Positions 1 through 6,181 of a stretch of DNA of 6,181 nt are shown here, in pieces; the stretch's first letter is position 1, and each line of letters begins with the position of its first letter. Source of the DNA: Cyclobacteriaceae bacterium (GTDB lineage Bacteria; Bacteroidota; Bacteroidia; Cytophagales; Cyclobacteriaceae). Position numbers and translations under genes: made by a program. Below the pieces are notes generated by a model. The model saw only the letters and a list, made by a program, of their open reading frames with translations, ran no database searches and was not told the origin of the DNA. Location of the stretch: contig JAIENH010000273.1 in assembly GCA_019751475.1 (NCBI GenBank), forward strand, positions 1 to 6,181, in the 5' to 3' direction.

Positions 1-325
1 CATTGTTATTGGCTTTTGACTTCTTTAATGACTTCTCCAAGTCACCGATTTTGCTTTGCGTGTCTTTCACGTAGTTGTTCAGGTCCTTCATGCGCGCAGT
101 GTAGTCGGAGTACGTAGTACCTTCTACCATGTTTACACGCAACAACTGACGATTGGCATCAATAGAGTCCATCAGGGTGCCAACTTCCGAAAGGGTTTGT
201 TCCATTTGTTGTCTCAACTGCAATTCATTTTGTAATGAGTCAACCTTGGTCTGGAGCTTCTTCTCTGCCCCGCCACAGCCGGCCAAAAAAGTGGCTATTG
301 ATACGATAATAATTAAGTGCTTCAT
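1..325 (-). CDS. Small coiled-coil lipoprotein of unknown function, N-terminal part only
   Basis: This minus-strand gene starts at the ATG whose complement is 323-325 and stays open for 108 codons until it leaves the window at base 1. Residues 1-16 form a short signal peptide (Lys2, then the hydrophobic stretch from Leu4), ending in a lipobox L-A-G-C with the lipidated cysteine at residue 17. It is therefore predicted to be cleaved by signal peptidase II and anchored in a membrane. The mature part starts Gly-Gly-Ala-Glu-Lys-Lys and is almost entirely polar, Gln/Lys/Glu/Asp-rich helix. Spaced leucines and valines at about 24-37 suggest a coiled coil, and a second helical stretch covers about 77-104. 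The acidic or Lys-Asp-type surface-export signal known right after the cysteine in some Bacteroidota lipoproteins is not evident, so a periplasm-facing location is the better guess. I do not recognise the family. The gene is divergent from ndh. The start is firm because it alone gives a complete signal peptide. Confidence 0.85.
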   Translation of the reverse strand, partial: MKHLIIIVSIATFLAGCGGAEKKLQTKVDSLQNELQLRQQMEQTLSEVGTLMDSIDANRQLLRVNMVEGTTYSDYTARMKDLNNYVKDTQSKIGDLEKSLKKSKANNN

Positions 326-344
326 AGATTTTGGTTTAATGCGG

Positions 345-352
345 CAAAAATA
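345..352 (-). promoter_or_regulatory. Putative Bacteroidota -7 promoter element for the lipoprotein gene
   Basis: Read on the minus strand, these bases are TATTTTTG, a perfect match to the Bacteroidota primary-sigma -7 consensus TAnnTTTG. They lie 19 bases upstream of the lipoprotein ATG, so transcription would start around 335-340 with a very short leader. I see no good TTTG element about 19-20 bases further upstream, so the call rests on the -7 box alone. An 8-mer with six fixed positions can occur by chance in AT-rich intergenic DNA. Confidence 0.35.
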
Positions 353-373
353 CATCCGTTTGCACCCAGTCTG

Positions 374-421
374 TTAGCGCCCCTAAATTATTTTTAGACG
401 AATCGACAAATTCAGCGCTAA
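374..421. repeat. Inverted repeat in the divergent intergenic region
   Basis: TTAGCGC at 374-380 is matched by its exact reverse complement GCGCTAA at 415-421. The centre-to-centre distance is 41 bases, about four helical turns. The pair lies between the two divergent start codons. Between the arms is a smaller imperfect palindrome, CTAAA at 383-387 and TTTAG at 393-397. The placement would suit a dimeric regulator contacting two same-face half-sites, or a weak long-loop stem. No regulator is identified, and a 7-base match over this span could be chance. Confidence 0.3.
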
Positions 422-465
422 TGGAGTAAATTCGCCCCGGTTTACGGATTTTTTGAACGTTTTTA

Positions 466-1770
466 ATGCCCAATTCCATTACCACGCAAACGCGTATTGC
501 AGACCTGGGCGAACCCCGAATAATCGTAATAGGTGGCGGATTTGGAGGGCTCGAAGTGGTGCGAAATCTCAAGCATATCAAGGCACAGGTAGTGCTGTTT
601 GATCGCTATAATCACCACACATTTCAACCATTGCTATACCAAGTAGCAACCTCCGGACTTGAGACCAGTTCGATTGTTTTTCCTTTGCGAAAGCGATTTT
701 CCTATCGCGATAATTTTTATTTCCGATTAGGTGAAGTAACTCAGATCAAGCCACAGGAAAATACAATAGAGACTTCTATTGGAAAAGCAACTTACGACTA
801 CCTGGTGATTGCCACCGGGGCTGTCACTAATTTTTATGGCATGGCCGATGTGCAAAAGTACGGCATGCCGATGAAGACCATCGAAGACTCTATTCAGTTG
901 CGAAACAAAATCTTGCGCAACATGGAGGCCGCTTTGCTCACCGATGATATTGAGGCTATCAACAGCTTGATGGACTACGTAATCGTGGGTGGAGGGCCTA
1001 CTGGTGTTGAGTTGGCCGGTGCTCTTTCAGAACTTAAACGAAATGTATTTCCTAAAGACTACAAGGAAATCGATATGTCGCTAATGGATATCCACTTGGT
1101 GGAGGCTGGATCAAGATTACTGAACGGCATGTCAGAAAAGGCTTCCGCGAAAGCGTTGGAATACTTAGAACGCATGGGTGTGAAAGTCCACCTGAACTGC
1201 GCTGTGAAATCATACGATGGCTACTCGATAGTTTTCAATACGGGTGAAAAATTAATCTCACGCACGTTGGTATGGGCGGCTGGCGTGAAAGGCAACCCCA
1301 TTCAAGGTCTTCAGCCAGACATCATTGCCCGAGGCAACCGCATGCTGGTGGATGAATTTAACCGCGTGAAGGGATACGAAAATATTTTTGCCATTGGTGA
1401 TGTGGCACTCATGGAAGGTGTGGATGAACATTTTCCTAAAGGCCACCCGCAAATGGCACCGCCTGCCATGCAGCAGGGAAAACTGGTGGCTGAGAATATT
1501 GAGAGGCTCGTAAAGAAAAAGCCATTGAAGCCGTTTCACTACAAAGATCAGGGCAGCATGGCCACCGTGGGTAGAAACAAAGCAGTGGTTGACTTGAAGG
1601 CTTTCAAAACGCAAGGCTTCTTTGCCTGGTACATTTGGATGTTTATTCACCTGATCTCCATCATTGGTTTTAGAAATAAAGTATTTACGTTCTTCAGTTG
1701 GGTGTGGAATTATTTCACATTTGATCGGAGCAACCGGTTAATCATTGGAAAGCCACGCGAAGAAATGTAA
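466..1770 (+). CDS. ndh: Type II NADH dehydrogenase (NADH:quinone oxidoreductase, non-pumping)
   Basis: This 434-residue flavoprotein would oxidise NADH and reduce membrane quinone without moving protons, on the cytoplasmic face of the inner membrane. The length is normal for the family. The FAD-binding Rossmann motif G-G-G-F-G-G is at residues 23-28, with Asp46 after the second strand. The family block beginning HHTFQPLLYQ follows at 50-59, and the ATG motif is at 116-118. The NADH-binding Rossmann motif G-G-G-P-T-G is at 175-180, followed by VELAGAL, with an acidic residue (Glu213) suiting NADH rather than NADPH. WAAGV is at 270-274 and the flavin-contacting A-I-G-D at 309-312. The C-terminus, about 384-420, is rich in Trp and Phe and fits the membrane-anchoring helices of NDH-2. 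The usual AQxAxQ quinone-site motif reads A-P-P-A-M-Q at 331-336. The 466 start is the only ATG ahead of the first Rossmann strand; no Shine-Dalgarno is visible, as usual in Bacteroidota. kup follows after 2 bases. A related family member, such as a sulfide:quinone oxidoreductase-like protein, is much less likely. Confidence 0.93.
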   Translation: MPNSITTQTRIADLGEPRIIVIGGGFGGLEVVRNLKHIKAQVVLFDRYNHHTFQPLLYQVATSGLETSSIVFPLRKRFSYRDNFYFRLGEVTQIKPQENTIETSIGKATYDYLVIATGAVTNFYGMADVQKYGMPMKTIEDSIQLRNKILRNMEAALLTDDIEAINSLMDYVIVGGGPTGVELAGALSELKRNVFPKDYKEIDMSLMDIHLVEAGSRLLNGMSEKASAKALEYLERMGVKVHLNCAVKSYDGYSIVFNTGEKLISRTLVWAAGVKGNPIQGLQPDIIARGNRMLVDEFNRVKGYENIFAIGDVALMEGVDEHFPKGHPQMAPPAMQQGKLVAENIERLVKKKPLKPFHYKDQGSMATVGRNKAVVDLKAFKTQGFFAWYIWMFIHLISIIGFRNKVFTFFSWVWNYFTFDRSNRLIIGKPREEM

Positions 1771-1772
1771 TC

Positions 1773-3779
1773 ATGGACGGTTCAAGAGACCTTAACAAAT
1801 ATCAGCTTTCGGCTGCGGGTGTATTAGTCTCGCTGGGGATTATCTATGGCGACATTGGTACCTCTCCTATTTACACCTTGCGATTTATAGCAGGATCAAA
1901 TATTGTCACAGAAGACCTGATCTTAGGTGGTCTCTCATGCGTATTCTGGACACTCACCATTATCACCTCAATCAAGTATGTGTACCTCGCCCTCAACGCT
2001 GACAACAAGGGTGAGGGTGGGATTTTTGCCCTTTATGCATTGGTAAGGAGATACAAGGCTACGTGGGTAATTTTTCCGGCTATCATCGGGTGCTGCACGC
2101 TAATTGCCGATGGCTTTATGACACCAGCCATGAGTGTGACCTCTGCCGTGGAGGGTCTGAAGACAATTGCACCTACGATCTCCAATCAAACGATCATCAC
2201 CATCGTAATGATCATTTTGGTGGCCCTGTTTGTGTTTCAGCAATTTGGCAGCAGTGTGGTGGGCAGCACATTCGGCCCTGTGATGCTGGTGTGGTTTATT
2301 TTCATTGGGGCAGTAGGCGCTTATCATCTTTCATTCAATCCGGAAATAATAAAGGCCGTCAACCCGGTGTACGGATTCAACTTACTCGCTAAGTACCCGG
2401 GCGGATTTTGGATACTGGGAGCGATCTTTCTTTGTACAACGGGGGCCGAGGCGATGTATTCTGACCTTGGTCATTGCGGAAAGAGTAACATACGGCTGGG
2501 GTGGGGCTTTGTAAAAATCTCTTTGCTATTAAGTTATTTCGGACAAGGAGCTTGGATACTCAATAATTTTCATGATCAGCCGTTGGGCGGCACCATTCCG
2601 TTCTTCTCTATGATGCCCGACTGGCTTCTGATTTTTGGAGTCATCATTGCAACGATGGCTACCGTGATTGCGAGTCAGGCCTTGATCTCAGGTACATTCA
2701 CACTCGTGAATGAGGCAATGAAATTAAAACTATGGCCTGCTACACGCGTGCGCTACCCTAGCCAGGTGAAAGGCCAAATCTATATTCCAGCCATCAACTG
2801 GATATTGATGTTCGGCTGCATAATGGTGGTATTGTATTTTCAAGAATCAGACAAAATGCAGTCAGCCTACGGTCTGGCCATCACGTTTGATATGCTGATG
2901 ACCACCTCGCTGCTGGTCTATTATTTTTCTACCGCCAAGAAATCCACCATACGCACAGTGGGACTGGCAATCGTATTCTTTACCGTTGAAGGCGCCTTCC
3001 TTATTTCAAACCTGAGCAAGTTTACCCACGGTGGATGGTTTTCATTTTCCATCGCGTTCACGTTTTTTCTGATGATGTTCATTCTGCTGAAAGCGCGTAA
3101 GCTAAGGGATCGTCATACTGAGTTTGTCGATTTGAAACACTATGTACCGCTGATTCAAGACCTGCAAGCTGACAATACAATACCAAAAGAGTCGACCAAT
3201 CTTGTATTTATGGCCGTGGCCGACAGCAAGCGTTACATTGACTCCAACATTATTTATTCTATTTTCAAAAAGAGACCCAAACGGGCAGATGTGTATTGGT
3301 TCCTCCATGTGGACACTGTAGACAGTCCGTACACATCCAAGTATTCGGTTGATACCGTTATTCCACGAAAGTGTTTCTTCGTACGAATCAAGCTGGGCTT
3401 CAAGGCCGACCATCGTGTGAACCTGCTCTTCGCGAAAATTCTGCACGACATGGCGGAGAATGCAGAGATTGACCTGGTGAGTCACTACGACTCGCTGCGC
3501 AAGCACAGCATGCCTGCCGACTTCAAGTTTATCATGCTCCACTCCCTTGCTTCCGTTGACAGCGAGATCTCCTCGTTCGACAACCTGATCATCCAGGGAT
3601 ATCGCTTTATCAAAAAGCACAGCCTCACCACCGAAGAAATGTATGGACTCGAACTGGCCAATGTGGAGGTAGAGACCGTGCCCATCATGGTTGGTCCCGT
3701 GGCGAAGGTGCGCATCAAGCGCGAAAAAGAAGAACTGGAAAGAGAAAAAGAGCTACGCTATCACGGTCATATTGATTGA
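1773..3779 (+). CDS. kup: Kup/KUP-family potassium uptake transporter
   Basis: The 668-residue protein is an inner-membrane transporter of the KUP/HAK/KT family, which imports K+ (in characterised bacterial members by proton symport). Family blocks appear in order: YGDIGTSPIYT at 25-35, ADNKGEGGIFAL at 76-87, ADGFMTPAMS with AVEGL at 112-129, TGAEAMYSDLGH at 223-234, QALISGTF at 302-309, GQIYIPAINW at 334-343 and FTHGGW at 417-422. I count about 12 hydrophobic segments between residues 12 and 440. The remaining 228 or so residues form the soluble cytoplasmic domain, ending in a Lys/Glu-rich tail at 646-661. The protein is longer than the 622 residues of the E. coli protein, and the extra length is in this C-terminal part. 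The conserved acidic residues in the membrane blocks (Asp27, Glu127, Glu225) are present. The start lies 2 bases after the ndh stop, with a purine-rich GAAGAAA at 1759-1765 ahead of it, which fits translational coupling. The direct ligand (K+) is assigned by family. Confidence 0.93.
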   Translation: MDGSRDLNKYQLSAAGVLVSLGIIYGDIGTSPIYTLRFIAGSNIVTEDLILGGLSCVFWTLTIITSIKYVYLALNADNKGEGGIFALYALVRRYKATWVIFPAIIGCCTLIADGFMTPAMSVTSAVEGLKTIAPTISNQTIITIVMIILVALFVFQQFGSSVVGSTFGPVMLVWFIFIGAVGAYHLSFNPEIIKAVNPVYGFNLLAKYPGGFWILGAIFLCTTGAEAMYSDLGHCGKSNIRLGWGFVKISLLLSYFGQGAWILNNFHDQPLGGTIPFFSMMPDWLLIFGVIIATMATVIASQALISGTFTLVNEAMKLKLWPATRVRYPSQVKGQIYIPAINWILMFGCIMVVLYFQESDKMQSAYGLAITFDMLMTTSLLVYYFSTAKKSTIRTVGLAIVFFTVEGAFLISNLSKFTHGGWFSFSIAFTFFLMMFILLKARKLRDRHTEFVDLKHYVPLIQDLQADNTIPKESTNLVFMAVADSKRYIDSNIIYSIFKKRPKRADVYWFLHVDTVDSPYTSKYSVDTVIPRKCFFVRIKLGFKADHRVNLLFAKILHDMAENAEIDLVSHYDSLRKHSMPADFKFIMLHSLASVDSEISSFDNLIIQGYRFIKKHSLTTEEMYGLELANVEVETVPIMVGPVAKVRIKREKEELEREKELRYHGHID

Positions 3780-3780
3780 C

Positions 3781-3808
3781 CGATTGCGGACATACCCGTC
3801 CGTAATTG
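3781..3808 (+). terminator. Hairpin directly after kup, possible terminator or 3'-end stabiliser
   Basis: CGATTGCGGAC at 3781-3791 pairs with GTCCGTAATTG at 3798-3808. This gives an 11-pair stem with two G-U wobbles and a six-base ATACCC loop, starting two bases after the kup stop codon. The position is typical of a 3' end for the ndh-kup transcript. No T-run follows (the next bases are ATTACCTGACATT), so it is not a classical intrinsic terminator. It could instead protect the mRNA end from exonucleases. Confidence 0.4.
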
Positions 3809-3819
3809 ATTACCTGACA

Positions 3820-3862
3820 TTCTAAAAAACCTCCTTTTCTAATAGAATAAGGCAATTCTAAT
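3820..3862. repeat. Three TTCTAA direct repeats with an AT-rich inverted repeat
   Basis: TTCTAA occurs at 3820-3825, 3837-3842 and 3856-3861, with start-to-start spacings of 17 and 19 bases; the last two extend to TTCTAAT. Overlapping them, TAGAAT at 3843-3848 and ATTCTA at 3855-3860 form a perfect 6-base inverted repeat around the loop AAGGCA. The cluster lies 43-85 bases upstream of the permease start, where a regulator site could sit. The DNA is AT-rich, so chance similarity is a real alternative. No convincing TTTG/TAnnTTTG promoter pair accompanies it. Confidence 0.3.
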
Positions 3863-3904
3863 CATTGGCACTGATTTGGAACTAGTGGCAGTAAATTGTT
3901 ACCT

Positions 3905-6181
3905 ATGCTGCGCAACTACATCAAAATCGCTTTCAGAAGCCTACTGAAAAATCAAGCGTACTCCTTTATCAACATCGGTGGACTGGCCGTGGGCCTCGCT
4001 GCCAGCATCCTGATTTTTTTATGGATAGCCGATGAATACGCGTACGATAAGTTTCACGCCAACTACAACAACATCTACAAGCTTTACCAAAGCCAAGAGT
4101 GGAACGGGCACATCGGCACTGGCAATAGCATGCCCTACAAATTAAAAGAAGTACTTCCCCAAAAATCAAGTAAAATAAAAAGTGTGGTGATGACCAATTG
4201 GGGCGAGGGCAATTTACTACAAGTGGGCGAAAATCGGTTGAACAAATACGGCATCAGCGCAAGCGAAGATTTCTTTAAGATGTTTAGCTACGAGATGATT
4301 GAAGGAGACCCTGCTACGGCATTGAATGAGCCCACCAAAATTGTTATCACTGAATCCACAGCGAAATCGTTCTTTAAAAATGGCAGTGCACTCAACCAAA
4401 CTATTAAGGTTGACAATGGCGATGAATTAAAAGTTTCGGGTATCGTTAAAGATGTGCCAGAGCAATCGTTTTTGGAGTTTGACTACGTGCTTCCTTTCAG
4501 CTACTACGAAAAGACACAGTTTTGGGTAAGAAACTCAAAAGATAGTTGGGACAACAACAGCTTTCAAATGTATGCCCTGCTGCAAGAGGGAGCTACTAAA
4601 GAAGAAGTAGATCAATCGATTGGCTCCATTATTAAAGAAAATAATCCTAAGTCACCTACTGCAAAGCTATTCCTTCACCCCATGGCCAAATGGCGATTGC
4701 ACTCCAACTTTGAAGAAGGCAAGAATACAGGCGGGCAAATTGTGTATGTACGAATGTTTACCGCCATCGCGATTTTTGTTCTTCTCATCGCCTGTATCAA
4801 CTTTATGAACTTGGCCACCGCTCGCAGTGAAAGCCGTGCGCGCGAAGTGGGCATTCGCAAAAGCATCGGCTCGCGCAGAAAAGAATTAATCTTTCAATTT
4901 TTAGGTGAATCGATTGCCATTACTGCTATCTCTTTTATCATAGCGATTGTGCTTGTTGAACTGGCGCTCCCCAGCTACAACGTACTGGTAAAGAAATCTA
5001 TCGCCATCAGCTATTCAAATCCGATGATTTGGCTGGCTGCACTGGCACTCACCCTAATCATTGGCATTCTAGCAGGCAGCTATCCTTCGTTCTACTTATC
5101 TTCATTTGAAGCAGTAAAAGTTTTAAAAGGGAAAATAAATGTTGGCAAAGGAGCTAGCACACCTCGGCAAGTGTTGGTGGTACTTCAGTTTGTATTCTCT
5201 ATGTTCCTTATCGCAGGGACCATTGTGGTGTACCAACAAATACAACACGTTAAAAATCGCGACATGGGTTATGACCGCGAAAATCTCATTCAAATTTGGA
5301 CGAATGGAGAACTGGAGACCAACTTTAAAACCATTCGCGAAGAGTTGGTGCGTACGGGAGTTGTAAAATCGGTTTGCAAAAGTAACAGCCCGATAACATC
5401 TAGCTTTTCCAACAACGAGGTAAAATGGCCGGGCAAAACAGACGAGGCTCGCACTGCCTTTACGACTATTGCCACTGAGTATGATTACACCGAAACCATG
5501 GGCATTAAGATAATTGAAGGGCGTGATTTTTCGCGCGACTTCAAAAGCGACTCCAGCGCGGTAATTGTAAACCAAGCCGCAGTAAAAATGATGGGCATGG
5601 AAAAACCGCTCGGTCAAAAAATTGAAACGCTTGGGGGGCAACAATATGAAATCATTGGTGTCATTGCAGATGTGGTGATGGATTCGCCCTATACGCCCGT
5701 AGAGCCATTGACAATGGTTTTTATACCTAGCTGGAGTAGCACCGTTACGCTGCGGCTAAACAAAACTGTAGATTTAAAAGCTTCTCTTGCCAAGGTTGAA
5801 AGTGTGTTCAAAAAGATAAACCCTAACTATCCATTTCAATATCGCTTTGCAGATGTTGATTTTGAAAAGAAATTTCAAACGATTAATCTCATCAGCCGCT
5901 TGGCGGGAATCTTTGCAGGGCTCGCTATCCTCATCACTTGTTTAGGACTGTTTGGATTGGCTGCCTTTACAGCTGAGCAGCGCACCAAAGAAGTAGGCAT
6001 CCGCAAAGTAATGGGCGCATCGGTAGGAAGCCTGGTGATGTTGATATCGAAAGATTTTTCGCGACTGGTGATTATTGCGTTTGTTATCGCTGCACCTTTC
6101 GCTTGGTGGTTTTTAAATAGCTTTTTAGAACGCTATACGTATCGCATTCAAGTAGCGTGGTGGGTGTTGGCGGGAGTGGGC
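3905..6181 (+). CDS. ABC transporter permease, MacB/FtsX type with two FtsX domains, C-terminus cut by window edge
   Basis: This is an inner-membrane permease of the MacB-like mechanotransmission type, open for 759 codons to the window edge with no frameshift. Residues 1-19 hold the family's amphipathic start (MLRNYIKIAFRSLLKN). Transmembrane segment 1 is at about 21-42, followed by a periplasmic MacB-type core domain (about 60-270). Segments 2-4 are at about 284-304, 336-356 and 376-397. Segment 5 (about 422-444) begins the second half, with a second periplasmic domain (about 445-655) and segments at about 664-688 and 718-740. Each FtsX domain carries the cytoplasmic coupling motif EVGIRK, at 314-319 and 696-701, followed by a Gly-containing turn and expected to touch an ATPase. 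Relatives run to about 790-800 residues, so only the last helix appears to be missing. The ATG at 3905 is preceded in frame by a stop and yields the canonical N-terminus. No ATPase gene is visible. The substrate cannot be told: relatives include lipoprotein, peptide and drug export systems and signalling permeases. Confidence 0.9.
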   Translation, partial: MLRNYIKIAFRSLLKNQAYSFINIGGLAVGLAASILIFLWIADEYAYDKFHANYNNIYKLYQSQEWNGHIGTGNSMPYKLKEVLPQKSSKIKSVVMTNWGEGNLLQVGENRLNKYGISASEDFFKMFSYEMIEGDPATALNEPTKIVITESTAKSFFKNGSALNQTIKVDNGDELKVSGIVKDVPEQSFLEFDYVLPFSYYEKTQFWVRNSKDSWDNNSFQMYALLQEGATKEEVDQSIGSIIKENNPKSPTAKLFLHPMAKWRLHSNFEEGKNTGGQIVYVRMFTAIAIFVLLIACINFMNLATARSESRAREVGIRKSIGSRRKELIFQFLGESIAITAISFIIAIVLVELALPSYNVLVKKSIAISYSNPMIWLAALALTLIIGILAGSYPSFYLSSFEAVKVLKGKINVGKGASTPRQVLVVLQFVFSMFLIAGTIVVYQQIQHVKNRDMGYDRENLIQIWTNGELETNFKTIREELVRTGVVKSVCKSNSPITSSFSNNEVKWPGKTDEARTAFTTIATEYDYTETMGIKIIEGRDFSRDFKSDSSAVIVNQAAVKMMGMEKPLGQKIETLGGQQYEIIGVIADVVMDSPYTPVEPLTMVFIPSWSSTVTLRLNKTVDLKASLAKVESVFKKINPNYPFQYRFADVDFEKKFQTINLISRLAGIFAGLAILITCLGLFGLAAFTAEQRTKEVGIRKVMGASVGSLVMLISKDFSRLVIIAFVIAAPFAWWFLNSFLERYTYRIQVAWWVLAGVG

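Noticed and set aside
389..396. TATTTTTA as a possible -7 box for ndh on the plus strand
   Set aside because: It matches TAnnTTTG with one mismatch at the conserved final G, and the only upstream TTTG (359-362) is 26 bases away; too weak to call as a promoter.
1258..1650. 130-codon open frame on the minus strand inside ndh
   Set aside because: It lies wholly antisense to a well-supported ndh coding region with conserved motifs, and its peptide has a shadow-like composition rich in His and Cys with no recognisable domain.
2063..2392. 109-codon plus-strand frame overlapping kup in another phase
   Set aside because: It is internal to the kup membrane region, and its His/Cys/Gln-rich peptide is what an out-of-frame reading of hydrophobic codons gives.
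3102..3620. 172-codon open frame on the minus strand inside kup
   Set aside because: It is antisense to the C-terminal domain of kup, which reads continuously as protein; no start context or family resemblance supports it.
3865..3898. Candidate promoter for the permease: TTG at 3865-3867 or TTTG at 3875-3878 with TAAATTG at 3892-3898
   Set aside because: The downstream box misses one base of TAnnTTTG, both spacings (24 and 13 bases) depart from the usual 19-20, and it would place transcription start at or past the ATG.
5123..5644. 173-codon open frame on the minus strand inside the permease gene
   Set aside because: It is the antisense shadow of the second periplasmic domain of the permease; the peptide is rich in Phe, His and Arg and resembles nothing known to me.
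4844..6030. Repeated DNA encoding EVGIRK twice in the permease gene
   Set aside because: It reflects the ancient two-FtsX-domain architecture of the family, not a recent duplication; the surrounding codons differ.

Overview
The window looks like ordinary chromosomal DNA from a member of the Bacteroidota, perhaps Cytophagales-like. Three things point there. The permease at the right edge belongs to the roughly 800-residue double-FtsX type that is abundant in that phylum. The NADH dehydrogenase and potassium transporter have the C-terminal sequence style I associate with that phylum. The gene starts lack a Shine-Dalgarno sequence, and a perfect TAnnTTTG (Bacteroidota -7 type) element sits ahead of the left-hand gene. 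The phylum is inferred from these features; no database search was possible.

Layout. Bases 1-325 (minus strand) hold the N-terminal 108 codons of a small coiled-coil lipoprotein that runs off the left edge. A 140-base divergent intergenic region follows, with a putative promoter for the lipoprotein and a 7-base inverted repeat. Bases 466-1770 (plus) encode a type II NADH dehydrogenase. Two bases after its stop codon, 1773-3779 encode a Kup/KUP-type potassium uptake transporter. The 125-base gap after it contains an 11-pair hairpin straight after the kup stop, three TTCTAA direct repeats and an AT-rich inverted repeat. From 3905 to the right edge (759 codons, no stop reached) runs an ABC-transporter permease of the MacB/FtsX type, missing roughly its last 30-40 residues.

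How the genes fit together. The NADH dehydrogenase feeds electrons from NADH into the quinone pool without pumping protons. The Kup-type transporter draws potassium in using membrane potential or proton symport. Their 2-base spacing implies one transcript and probably translational coupling, a plausible but unproven link between respiration and potassium or pH balance. The lipoprotein is transcribed away from this pair. The permease is set off by a gap with a possible terminator and is probably its own unit; no ATPase gene is visible in the window.

I found no tRNA, rRNA, CRISPR array, insertion sequence, phage gene or defence system, and all three plus-strand genes read without frameshifts. 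I see no convincing evidence for a new biological system here. The points most worth a second look are a proline in the usual quinone-site motif of the NADH dehydrogenase, the ndh-kup pairing, and the repeat-containing intergenic regions.
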